DNA of 64,000 bases from Pelethousia sp034928145. Lineage in GTDB: Bacteria; Bacillota; Clostridia; Christensenellales; CAG-138. A program made the translations under genes and the position numbers. The stretch lies in NCBI GenBank assembly GCA_034928145.1, contig JAYFPE010000029.1, positions 4,804-68,803 of the forward strand, read 5' to 3'. Every line of letters begins with the position of its first letter. Position 1 is the first letter of the stretch. Positions 17,350 through 24,205 of the stretch are shown here, piece after piece. Below the pieces are notes generated by a model. That model worked only from the letters and a program-made list of their open reading frames with translations. It made no database searches and was not told the DNA's origin.

Positions 17350-17456
17350 GCAGCATGGATTATTACCTTCCCGGCAGCCTTTTGGCTTCGGCTGCACATG
17401 CTGCTAAAAAATGTAAGACCCGTTGTAAATCCAACGGATTCTTTCCGTAGGAAAGG
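17350..17456 (+). ncRNA. Candidate structured RNA upstream of the electron-transfer cluster
   Basis: The 361-bp gap 17263-17623 has no gene but several stems. An 8-bp outer stem (17350-17357 with 17397-17404) encloses a 6-bp inner hairpin (17374-17379 with 17390-17395). Behind it come a hairpin ccgttg/caacgg near 17420-17437 and another, tttcc/ggaaa, near 17442-17454. It is upstream of the promoter at 17505, so it is not part of the next gene's leader from that promoter. It could be a small RNA or a leader from an earlier start. It matches no riboswitch consensus I can recall, and no clear promoter was found for it. Confidence 0.35.
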
Positions 17457-17504
17457 ATATTATTTAAGAAGCGAAAAATGTCGGCCATGGTGTTTGTTAA
17501 AGAA

Positions 17505-17533
17505 TTGACCGTGATTTCAAGTTGTAGTATGAT
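17505..17533 (+). promoter_or_regulatory. Sigma-A promoter of the electron-transfer cluster
   Basis: TTGACC at 17505-17510, a 17-nt spacer and TATGAT at 17528-17533, about 90 nt before the first gene of the cluster. Confidence 0.75.
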
Positions 17534-17623
17534 GTATCAATCGCCCGCATACGGGCGGCGGGCCATACGAAAACAAGGGCGCCGGAGGGGCAAGGCCGCG
17601 CTGCCGCCGGGATGGAGGCTGCC

Positions 17624-18010
17624 ATGAAATTCGCGAGGAAGCGGGATATTCTGATCATCTTGGCTGGCGCAGTGACCGGACTTTTGCTGTGGGCGGTTTT
17701 GCGAGGCGGTTTGGCCAAGCCCGGCGCGTATGCCGAGATCTACTACCGGTCCAAGCTGGTAGAGACCGTGGCGCTGGAAGCGGGGGCGGAGGAGAGCTTT
17801 TCCATCGAGGGGTTACCCCAGGTGGTCTTTCACCGCTATGCGGATGGCAGCATCGCCTTCCTCGAATCCGATTGCCCGGATAAGGTCTGCATCCACGCGG
17901 GCAAGCTGCGCCTTGTAGGGCAAATGGCGGCCTGCCTGCCAAACGAGGTTTATATAAAGATTGAAGGTACGGCGGCCGACCCCGATGCGCCCGATCTCAT
18001 GATCGGGTGA
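17624..18010 (+). CDS. NusG domain II-containing membrane protein (EetA-like)
   Basis: 128 residues; GGAGG sits 6 nt before the ATG at 17624, so the in-frame ATG at 17612 is not used. One N-terminal membrane helix (ILIILAGAVTGLLLWAVL) is followed by an extracytosolic NusG-II beta domain with the hallmark DCPDKVCIHAGKL and GQMAACLPNEVYIKI. Proteins of this type sit beside the Gx transporter protein, a flavinylated lipoprotein and ApbE in the flavin-based extracellular electron transfer loci described for Listeria, where the pair is called EetA/EetB. The same neighbours follow here. Likely role: a membrane part of the path that passes electrons from the quinone pool to the outer flavoprotein. 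Confidence 0.85.
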   Translation: MKFARKRDILIILAGAVTGLLLWAVLRGGLAKPGAYAEIYYRSKLVETVALEAGAEESFSIEGLPQVVFHRYADGSIAFLESDCPDKVCIHAGKLRLVGQMAACLPNEVYIKIEGTAADPDAPDLMIG

Positions 18011-18050
18011 TATTGGGTATCGCACGCGGCATTTGGGAGAAAGATAGGAA

Positions 18051-18584
18051 ATGGACGAAAAGCCTTTGGAAAAAAACCCGAAAGCGTCGGGCGCCAAGCG
18101 TATTGCGCTCTTGGGTATGCTGTTCGCATTGGCTATGGTACTTTCGGTCGTCGAGGGGTTCATCCCGGTTCCGGTGCCGGTGCCGGGCGTGCGCCTGGGA
18201 CTGGCGAACATCGTGGTGATGTTTGCGCTGCTCCAGCTGGGCTGGCGCGACGCTTTGGGGCTGACCCTTTTAAAGGCGGGCTTTGTGGCAATCACGCGCG
18301 GGGCCGTGGCCGGGGCGCTGAGTCTGGCAGGCGGGGCGTTTGCCTTTTGCGTCATGGCGCTCGTGCTGGCGCTGGCTAGGGATAAAACGACCTACCTCCT
18401 TTTGAGCGTCGCCGGCGCGGTTTTTCACAACGTCGGGCAGCTATTGACGGCCTCGCTGATTCTCGGCACTTTTTTGTGGCCCTATTTTCCAATCCTGCTT
18501 CTTTCGGGCATCGTCACGGGATTTGCTACCTCTGTTTTGCTCAAGCTTACCGCTCCGGCATTTGGGAGGCTGCATTTAAAATAA
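18051..18584 (+). CDS. Gx transporter family membrane protein (EetB-like)
   Basis: 177 residues with about five membrane helices. It matches the family once labelled heptaprenyl diphosphate synthase component I (now Gx transporter family): RIALLGMLFALAMVLSVVEGFIPVPVPVPGVRLGLANIVVMFAL near the start, then LLKAGFVAITRG, ALSLAGGAFAFCVMAL and VAGAVFHNVGQLLTA. The fold resembles ECF S-components, and the name is not evidence of prenyl synthase activity. It lies 40 bp after the NusG-II gene and 33 bp before the PplA-like gene, in the order seen in electron-transfer loci. It probably forms a membrane complex with the preceding protein. Confidence 0.87.
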   Translation: MDEKPLEKNPKASGAKRIALLGMLFALAMVLSVVEGFIPVPVPVPGVRLGLANIVVMFALLQLGWRDALGLTLLKAGFVAITRGAVAGALSLAGGAFAFCVMALVLALARDKTTYLLLSVAGAVFHNVGQLLTASLILGTFLWPYFPILLLSGIVTGFATSVLLKLTAPAFGRLHLK

Positions 18585-18617
18585 AAATTATCCAGTTTTA
18601 TGGAGGAATCTAAAAGA

Positions 18618-19622
18618 ATGAAGAAGCTTTTTGCACTCGCACTGACTTTCGCGCTCGTAGCCGCCATAGCCGCCGGCTGCGGCAAATCCGCCCCGGCTGG
18701 TGAGGGCGCGGTCAAGACCGGCCTCGCCGTTGTGACCTCGATTGCCAGCTCAGCCGATGCCACCGCCGCGGAGGCGGGCGTGGCCCAGGGCTATTCCACC
18801 ATCGCCGCCGTTACCGTAGACGGCGCTGGCAAGATCGTCGCCTGCGTGATCGATGCGGCACAGACCAATGTTAATTTCGGCGCGGACGGCGCAATCACCA
18901 CCGCGCTCGATAGCGCATTCCAAACCAAGAATGAGCTGGGCGCGGCTTACGGCATGAAGGACGCTTCCAGCATCGGCAAGGAATGGAACGAGCAGGCCGC
19001 TGCCTTTGCCGCCTATGTAGTGGGTAAAACCGCCGAGGAAGTGAAGGGCATCGCCGTTGACGCGGGCCTGCCTGCGGACGCCGACCTCGTGGCCTCCGTT
19101 ACCATCCATGTGACGGACTTCATCGAGGTGGTCGGCAAGGCCGTGGCCAATGCCAGCGAGCTGGGCGCATCCAGCGGCGATAAGCTGCGCGTGGGCACAG
19201 TCACGAGCATCGCCAAATCCACCAATGCCGCCGCCGATGCCCAAGGGTTGGCGCAGATCTATAACACCTATGCGGCCCTCACCACGAACGAGAAGGGTGT
19301 TATCACCAGTTGCGTGATCGATGCCAGCCAGGCCAATATCAACTTTGACGCTGCGGGCAAGATCACTACCCCGCTCGATACCACCTTCCAAACCAAGAAC
19401 GAGATCAAGGAAGGCTACGGCATGAAGGCCACCTCCGGCATTGGCAAGGAATGGTATGAGCAGGCCGCCGCCTTCGCTGCCTATGCCACCGGCAAGACTG
19501 CCACCGAAGTCGCCGGCACCGTAGTTGACGAAGAGGGCCATACGGCCGATGTAGATCTTACCGCCTCCGTCACCATTTCTGTTGGCGATTTCATAACCGC
19601 CATCACTAAGGCCGCCAGATAA
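18618..19622 (+). CDS. PplA-like flavoprotein lipoprotein with two tandem repeats
   Basis: 334 residues from the ATG at 18618, GGAGG about 11 nt upstream. A lipoprotein signal ends at Cys21 (AAGC), anchoring it outside. The rest is two homologous units, about residues 34-176 and 190-334. Shared blocks are VTSIA, DG.GKI..CVIDA.Q.N.NF, TT.LD..FQTKNE, YGMK..S.IGKEW.EQAAAFAAY..GKT..EV.G and DL.ASVTI.V.DFI. This matches PplA, the surface flavoprotein of Listeria electron transfer, which is flavinylated by ApbE. Which Thr carries FMN is not clear: conserved candidates lie in the TT.LD and QTKNE blocks. It is rich in Ala, and the repeats likely arose by duplication. Confidence 0.75.
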   Translation: MKKLFALALTFALVAAIAAGCGKSAPAGEGAVKTGLAVVTSIASSADATAAEAGVAQGYSTIAAVTVDGAGKIVACVIDAAQTNVNFGADGAITTALDSAFQTKNELGAAYGMKDASSIGKEWNEQAAAFAAYVVGKTAEEVKGIAVDAGLPADADLVASVTIHVTDFIEVVGKAVANASELGASSGDKLRVGTVTSIAKSTNAAADAQGLAQIYNTYAALTTNEKGVITSCVIDASQANINFDAAGKITTPLDTTFQTKNEIKEGYGMKATSGIGKEWYEQAAAFAAYATGKTATEVAGTVVDEEGHTADVDLTASVTISVGDFITAITKAAR

Positions 19623-19639
19623 GCGAAGCATAACCCGCG

Positions 19640-19677
19640 TCGGAGAGGCAGCGCCCGTGCGCCTCTCCGATTTTCTT
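19640..19677 (+). terminator. Terminator after the PplA-like gene
   Basis: A 10-bp perfect stem (19640-19649 with 19661-19670) followed by ttttctt. It may be partial, letting some transcription reach apbE 13 bp downstream. Confidence 0.82.
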
Positions 19678-19689
19678 AGATGAGATGCT

Positions 19690-20760
19690 ATGGTAAAAGG
19701 TATGAAGATAAAAAGACTGACAGCCCTTTTTCTATGCCTTGCGCTGCTCTTTACGAGCGGCTGTATGCCCAGGGTGCAGCGGCGCTACCGGGCGCAGTTT
19801 TTGAGCCTGTTCGATACCGTAACCACCATCACCGGCTATGCGCAAAGCGAGGCGCAATTTACGGAGCTGGCCGAAAAGCTGCGCGCAAAGCTGGAAGAAT
19901 ACCACCAGCTTTATGATATCTACCACGATTACGAGGGCGTAAACAACATAAAAACCATAAACGACAACGCCGGCGCCGCACCGGTGAAGGTCGATCACCG
20001 CATCATCGAGCTGCTTAAGCTCATGATTGTGCGCAACAGGCAAACGGGCGGGGCTGTGAATGTGGCAATGGGCGCGGTTCTTAGCATCTGGCATGATTAC
20101 CGAGAGGCCGGCCTTCAGGATCCTGAGAATGCCCGGCTGCCGCCGATGGAGCTTTTGCGGGCGGCCGCGGAGCATACGGATATCGCGAATATTGTAATCG
20201 ATGAGGCGGCCTCCACCGTATATTTGAGAGACCCGCAGATGCGGCTTGATGTGGGCTCCACGGCCAAGGGCTATGCCGCGGAGCAGGTGGCGCTTTATGC
20301 CAAAAACCTGGGCGCGGCTTCGATGCTTATCAGCGTGGGTGGCAACGTGCGCACCATCGGCTCCAAGCTGGAAGCCGATTCCAAAGGCGATACGCGCTGG
20401 AACATCGGCATCCAAAATCCCGATAAAACCAGTGATCAAACGGAAATTTTGTATGTGCTCGTCAATGACGCCGCCATCGTATCAAGCGGCATTTACGAGC
20501 GCTATTATGTGGTGGACGGCGTGCAGTACTCCCACATTATTGATCCCGATACCCTCATGCCCTCCACAAACTACTTGCAGGTTACAATCCTCTGCGGCGA
20601 TTCCGGTACGGCCGATTCGCTTTCCACCGCCGTGTTCAACCTTCCTCTGGAGGAGGGCAAACGCCTGCTTGCGGGTATGGACGGCGTGGAGGCCGCCTGG
20701 GTGCTGCCGGATGGCAGCATCGAATATACAAGCGGCTTTTCCGCGTATGTGAAGGATTAG
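19690..20760 (+). CDS. apbE: FAD:protein FMN transferase (ApbE), lipoprotein
   Basis: 356 residues. A lipoprotein signal ends at Cys25 (FTSGC), so it works outside the cell, like FmnB of Listeria. ApbE features: SLFDTVTTITGYA, GAVNVAMGAVLSIW, MRLDVGSTAKGYAAEQV, LISVGGNVRTIG, SSGIYERYYVVDGVQYSHIIDPDTLMPS and the metal-site end GTADSLSTAVF. It transfers FMN from FAD through a phosphoester bond to Thr/Ser of target proteins; the obvious target is the PplA-like lipoprotein just upstream. No strong ribosome site is seen at 19690, and an ATG at 19702 is a possible start that still keeps the signal. Confidence 0.93.
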   Translation: MVKGMKIKRLTALFLCLALLFTSGCMPRVQRRYRAQFLSLFDTVTTITGYAQSEAQFTELAEKLRAKLEEYHQLYDIYHDYEGVNNIKTINDNAGAAPVKVDHRIIELLKLMIVRNRQTGGAVNVAMGAVLSIWHDYREAGLQDPENARLPPMELLRAAAEHTDIANIVIDEAASTVYLRDPQMRLDVGSTAKGYAAEQVALYAKNLGAASMLISVGGNVRTIGSKLEADSKGDTRWNIGIQNPDKTSDQTEILYVLVNDAAIVSSGIYERYYVVDGVQYSHIIDPDTLMPSTNYLQVTILCGDSGTADSLSTAVFNLPLEEGKRLLAGMDGVEAAWVLPDGSIEYTSGFSAYVKD

Positions 20761-20805
20761 CCAGGCGAGGAACCTAGGCCCGGAATAACCATTGTATCAC
20801 GTTTC

Positions 20806-20840
20806 AAATGCCCGAAACCACTGGGGTTCCGGGCGTTTGC
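20806..20840 (+). terminator. Terminator after apbE
   Basis: aaatgcccg at 20806-20814 pairs with cgggcgttt at 20830-20838, with further aacc/ggtt pairing inside; a short T-rich tail follows. Confidence 0.75.
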
Positions 20841-20988
20841 TTCATTTTGGCGCTAATAATTCTGCACACGGACAAGGCACGGCCATATTATATACTATAC
20901 CAAAGCATAAAACCCGGCGGGATAAGGCATTGGCCCGAGCCCGCGGGAATAGATATGGACAATAACTTGAAGAGGAGGCGAACATGCC

Positions 20989-21279
20989 ATGGAAAACTTT
21001 TTTACGTGGGCTATGCTGGGCACCTATGCGGGCGCCGTTCTGGCCACCAGCCTGATTACCCAGTTTTTTAAGGAAATGAGCTTCATCGCCCGCATTCCTA
21101 CCAGGGTTTTCAGCTATTTTGTGGCCTTAGTCGTGTTGCTGGGCGCTGCTTATTTTGGCTGCTGCTGGTCTTTGGCGGATGGGGTTCTATGCCTGTTCAA
21201 CGCTGTGATCGTATCCCTAGCCGCCAATGGCGGTTACGATACCGTGACTGGGATTAAACAGCGTGATAATAACAAATAG
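20989..21279 (+). CDS. Small holin-like membrane protein of unknown function
   Basis: 96 residues, GAGGAGG 10 nt before the ATG. Hydrophobic segments lie at about 8-27 (LGTYAGAVLATSLITQFF) and 40-58 (VFSYFVALVVLLGAAYF), plus a weaker one near 63-80. A conserved-looking end NGGYDTVTGIK follows. Small proteins of this layout are common in Clostridia and are sometimes annotated as holin-like. No lysis gene is nearby, so a holin role is not supported. It is flanked by terminators on both sides and is therefore its own unit. Confidence 0.72.
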   Translation: MENFFTWAMLGTYAGAVLATSLITQFFKEMSFIARIPTRVFSYFVALVVLLGAAYFGCCWSLADGVLCLFNAVIVSLAANGGYDTVTGIKQRDNNK

Positions 21280-21292
21280 GGAAATACGCGTT

Positions 21293-21320
21293 AAAGAGGG
21301 CGGTTAGCCGCCCTCTTTTT
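21293..21320 (+). terminator. Terminator after the small membrane protein gene
   Basis: An 11-bp stem (21293-21303 with 21308-21318) with a ttag loop and a run of five T. Confidence 0.93.
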
Positions 21321-21321
21321 A

Positions 21322-21330
21322 TGATATAAT
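21322..21330 (+). promoter_or_regulatory. Extended -10 promoter for the CAT-like gene
   Basis: TGATATAAT (TGn plus a perfect TATAAT at 21325-21330), 43 nt before the ATG. There is no convincing -35, as is usual for extended -10 promoters. Confidence 0.6.
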
Positions 21331-21372
21331 GAGCACGATCAGCCCGAGCGAGCGGAAGGATGGGGAATAATC

Positions 21373-22008
21373 ATGGAATACACATATCTGGATATGGAAA
21401 GCTACCCGCGCAGGGAGCATTTTGCATATTTCCTGGCCATGGGTTACCCCTATGTGGGAACCACGGTGAATGTGGATATCACGGCCTTTCTCGACCGGGT
21501 CAAGACGGCGGGGGAGCCTTTCTTCCTTAGCTTGCTCTATGAGGTAGCGGCCGCGGCCAACGCCGTGCCGGAATTCCGCCGCCGCGTTTTGCATGGGCGG
21601 ATCGTTGAGTTCGACTCCTGTCATACCTCGCATACGGTTATGCGGGAGAATGGGGCCTATGCCTATTGCACACTGGATTGCGCCCTGCCCAAGGCGGAAT
21701 TTCTGCCCTATGCCACGACGGCGCAAGAGCGGGCCAAAGCTGGCGGCGATATCGCGGAGGATCCGGCACAGAGCCTGGGACTGCTATTCATCTCCTGCCT
21801 GCCTTGGCTCAGCTACACGGCTCTGGTGCAGCCTGTGCCCTCTCCAGTGGATAGCAATCCGCGCATCACCTGGGGCAAGTATTTTAAGAGCGAGGGCAGG
21901 ATTCTACTGCCCCTTTCGGTGCTGGCTCACCACGCCTTGGTGGATGGCAAGCATTTAGGTGAATTTTACGCCGCTCTTTCGGCCCGTTTGGCGATTTGTG
22001 GGAGCTAA
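21373..22008 (+). CDS. Chloramphenicol acetyltransferase-like protein
   Basis: 211 residues, the length of type A CAT enzymes. The active-site motif HHALVDGKHLGEFY near the C-terminus has the catalytic His and structural Asp (HHxxxDG). Other family features are REHFAYFLAMGYPYVGTTVNVDIT, FFLSLLYEVAAAANAVPEFRRRV and ISCLPWLSYTAL. Many chromosomal proteins of this family in Clostridia are not proven resistance enzymes and may acetylate other hydroxyl compounds, so the substrate is left open. It is transcribed alone from an extended -10 promoter. Confidence 0.88.
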   Translation: MEYTYLDMESYPRREHFAYFLAMGYPYVGTTVNVDITAFLDRVKTAGEPFFLSLLYEVAAAANAVPEFRRRVLHGRIVEFDSCHTSHTVMRENGAYAYCTLDCALPKAEFLPYATTAQERAKAGGDIAEDPAQSLGLLFISCLPWLSYTALVQPVPSPVDSNPRITWGKYFKSEGRILLPLSVLAHHALVDGKHLGEFYAALSARLAICGS

Positions 22009-22044
22009 TATTCACAATGCGTTAAAACATGACGCAAATGGATA

Positions 22045-22053
22045 TGGTATAAT
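22045..22053 (+). promoter_or_regulatory. Extended -10 promoter for the DUF1002 gene
   Basis: TGGTATAAT at 22045-22053, 58 nt before the ATG at 22111. Confidence 0.6.
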
Positions 22054-22110
22054 ACTAGCGTACGAATTTAAAAAAAGGCGGCGAGAGCCGCTCTACGGAG
22101 GTTTAGATTT

Positions 22111-22986
22111 ATGAAGAAATGGATCGCGGCGGCCCTGGCGGGATTGTTCCTGCTGGCGCTCGTGGCGCCCGTCCTGGCGCTCGATGCCGGGCAGTCCCGC
22201 GTGGCCATTGGCGCGGATTTGGATGAAGCCCAGATCGAGCAGGTCTATGCCGATTTCGGCCTGCAGCGCGGCAATGTGCGCGAGCTTACCGTGACCAACG
22301 CGGACGAGCGCGCCTATCTCGAAGGCCTAGTATCCGATAAAAAGATCGGCAAAGTAGCCCTTTCCTGCGTATATATCACCACGCTCGAGCAAGGCGCGGG
22401 CCTTTCCATCAGCAGCAAGAATATTAACTGGTGCTCTAATGAGATGTATGTCAACGCCCTTACCACTGCCGGTATTACGGATGCGCAGGTGATGGTTACC
22501 GCGCCCTTTGCCGTATCCGGCACGGCTGCGCTCACGGGAATCTACCGCGCCTATGAGGATATCACCGGCACGTCCCTTTCCGACCTCGCCAAGTCCATAG
22601 GTGCGGAGGAGTTGGTCGTTACCGGCGAGTTGGCCGAATACATCGGCAGCGAGGAAGCCGCCGGGCTGATCAATGAGCTCAAGAAGATCCTCGATCAAAC
22701 GCAGAACATGTCCGACGAAGATGTGAAAGCCGAGATTCGAAAGATTGCCAAGCAATATAACGTCGAAGTGACGGACGCGCAGGTGGACCAGCTCCTGGCC
22801 CTATGCCGCAAGCTCGAAAAGCTGGATGTGGACGCGCTCAAAAAGCAACTCATCTCCCTTACGGAAACCGTGCAAAAGGCCGGCAAGGCCCAGGCCTTCG
22901 TTTCCTCCCTGGGCGAAAAGGTGACAGGCTTCTTCTCCTCTGTCGGTCAGTTCTTCTCCGGCCTCTTCGGTGGCAAGAAAGGCTAA
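22111..22986 (+). CDS. DUF1002 family secreted protein (YpuA-like)
   Basis: 291 residues with a cleavable-looking signal peptide (WIAAALAGLFLLALVAPVLA). It matches DUF1002, the B. subtilis YpuA family: VAIGADLDEAQIEQVYADFGL, VRELTVTNADERAYLEGLV, SCVYITTLEQGAGLSISSKNINWC, VMVTAPFAVSGTAALTGIYRAYE, and a helical C-terminal half. The extreme C-terminus is Gly/Phe-rich and amphipathic (FFSSVGQFFSGLFGGKKG). The role is unknown; the family is found mainly in spore-forming Firmicutes and acts outside the membrane. GGAGG is about 9 nt before the ATG. Confidence 0.9.
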   Translation: MKKWIAAALAGLFLLALVAPVLALDAGQSRVAIGADLDEAQIEQVYADFGLQRGNVRELTVTNADERAYLEGLVSDKKIGKVALSCVYITTLEQGAGLSISSKNINWCSNEMYVNALTTAGITDAQVMVTAPFAVSGTAALTGIYRAYEDITGTSLSDLAKSIGAEELVVTGELAEYIGSEEAAGLINELKKILDQTQNMSDEDVKAEIRKIAKQYNVEVTDAQVDQLLALCRKLEKLDVDALKKQLISLTETVQKAGKAQAFVSSLGEKVTGFFSSVGQFFSGLFGGKKG

Positions 22987-23010
22987 GATTAAGATAAACA
23001 AGCAAAGCAT

Positions 23011-23045
23011 AAGCCCGGCGCCGCATAAAACGCCGGGCTTTTTTA
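23011..23045 (+). terminator. Terminator after the DUF1002 gene
   Basis: A 10-bp perfect stem (23011-23020 with 23031-23040) then ttttt. Confidence 0.92.
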
Positions 23046-23074
23046 TACGGTTTTTCCTGCAGGAGCGCCGTCCG

Positions 23075-23191
23075 CTATTGCTTGAGATATTTTAGCATGC
23101 ATTTGATGAGCAGCACCAGCGCCACACAGGCCAGGATAAAAAACAGATAGGTGCAAGCAAGTACCAGGTAGTTCCAAAAAATTGCAAACAT
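23075..23191 (-). CDS. 38-residue single-pass membrane peptide
   Basis: A short frame with an excellent ribosome site (AGGAG, 6 nt before the ATG at 23191). The peptide starts MFAIFWNYLVLACTYLFF, continues hydrophobic (ILACVALVLLIKC) and ends with the basic tail MLKYLKQ. This gives one membrane helix with a positive end. It is the last gene after the nucleoside operon, 25 bp beyond the deoxyribosyltransferase-like gene, so it is probably co-transcribed. It could be a small regulatory subunit of the transporter or an unrelated membrane peptide; I know no homologue. Confidence 0.55.
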   Translation of the reverse strand: MFAIFWNYLVLACTYLFFILACVALVLLIKCMLKYLKQ

Positions 23192-23216
23192 AGTTTTCTC
23201 CTATATACGCCCATAA

Positions 23217-23618
23217 TCAGAGGATGGATTCCAGGCGCTGCTTAAGCTCCGCATAGGAGCAGACCAAGCGCTCGACGGATCGATGGTGGTAGAATACGCA
23301 GGTATCCGGCCCGTCGGCGAATTCCTTGCCCGTGGTGGACCAGAGGATAATGCGCTTGTTGGAACGGGTGCCCAGGGCCAGGCCGAGCTCCGTATGGGTG
23401 CCGCAGCCGCCCGGCAGCATAATGAGCACGAACTCCGCATCCCGCACAGCGCCGGATTCGAAGGCTGCCACTTCCGCCAGCCGCTGCTCCCCCTGGCCCC
23501 GCACATCGCCGTGGGCCGTCCAATCATAAACGGGCATATGGCCGCGCCCTTGAATGAAAACCATCATATCCTTGGCAAGCGCCCGGTTTTCCAGGCCGCT
23601 TGCAATGTAAAAACGCAT
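23217..23618 (-). CDS. Nucleoside 2-deoxyribosyltransferase-like protein
   Basis: 133 residues. The sequence begins MRFYIASGLENRALAKDMMVFIQGRGH, has YDWTAHGD, then EVAAFESGAVRDAEFVLIMLPGGCGTHTELGLALGTRSNKRIILWS. This is the nucleoside 2-deoxyribosyltransferase/DNPH1-like fold, with the conserved Glu in GTHTELGLA. These enzymes cleave or exchange the base of deoxynucleosides or deoxynucleotides. Its start overlaps the thymidine kinase stop by 1 nt (TAATG), and both follow a nucleoside transporter, which supports a role in deoxynucleoside salvage. The exact reaction is not certain. Confidence 0.8.
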   Translation of the reverse strand: MRFYIASGLENRALAKDMMVFIQGRGHMPVYDWTAHGDVRGQGEQRLAEVAAFESGAVRDAEFVLIMLPGGCGTHTELGLALGTRSNKRIILWSTTGKEFADGPDTCVFYHHRSVERLVCSYAELKQRLESIL

Positions 23619-24202
23619 TAGATATCTCCCTTCCGGCGTCCAGGGCCGGGATCACCCTGCTTCCAATGCCGCCTGCATAAGCCTACATATTTGTCGCCCG
23701 CGCCCAGCACCACCTGCTCACCCGTTTTCGTAATGCCGCCCCGGCCATCTAGCCGGGCGTTGCAGATGGCTTTACGGCCGCACCAGCAAATCGTTTTGAC
23801 CTCTTCGATGGTATCCGCCCAAGCCATAAGCCATTGGCTGCCCTCGAAGAAATTGCCTCTGAAATCCGCCCGCAGGCCATAGCAGATGACGGGCACGTTG
23901 TAATCATCCACCAGCTCCGTCAAGAGCTCTACCTGTTCTTTCGTAAGGAACTGGGCTTCGTCTATGATCAGGCAGTCATACGCGCCGCGCTTGACGGCCT
24001 CCAAATCCATTTCGTGAAAGAGCACGCATTCATCCGAAAGGCCTGAACGGGAACGGATGGTATGCACGCCGTCCCGCATATCCACAGCGGGCTTGACGAG
24101 CAGGGCCTGTTGACCCTGCTCGCCGTAATTATACTTGACCATAATGGCGTTGGCCGTTTTTGAGGAGCTCATGGCTCCATAGCGAAAATATAATTTGGCC
24201 AT
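23618..24202 (-). CDS. tdk: Thymidine kinase (type II)
   Basis: 194 residues. It phosphorylates thymidine to dTMP with ATP. The P-loop reads YGAMSSSKTANAI, the SSKT variant common in this subgroup. The catalytic Glu follows in LIIDEAQFL, then CYGLRADFRGNFFEGS, and Zn ligands in CWCGRKAICNAR with a second pair later (GLCRRHW has one Cys and a His). It is encoded 3 bp after the second permease of a nucleoside ABC importer, so the product of import is trapped directly. The C-terminal tail is short and basic. Confidence 0.94.
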   Translation of the reverse strand: MAKLYFRYGAMSSSKTANAIMVKYNYGEQGQQALLVKPAVDMRDGVHTIRSRSGLSDECVLFHEMDLEAVKRGAYDCLIIDEAQFLTKEQVELLTELVDDYNVPVICYGLRADFRGNFFEGSQWLMAWADTIEEVKTICWCGRKAICNARLDGRGGITKTGEQVVLGAGDKYVGLCRRHWKQGDPGPGRRKGDI

Positions 24203-24205
24203 GGC

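Noticed and set aside
18750..19631. 293-codon minus-strand Gly-rich frame opposite the PplA-like gene
   Set aside because: Its glycine repeats arise from the Ala codons of the opposite gene.
19732..20439. Long minus-strand frame opposite apbE
   Set aside because: It is antisense to a gene with clear ApbE motifs and has the composition expected of a shadow frame.
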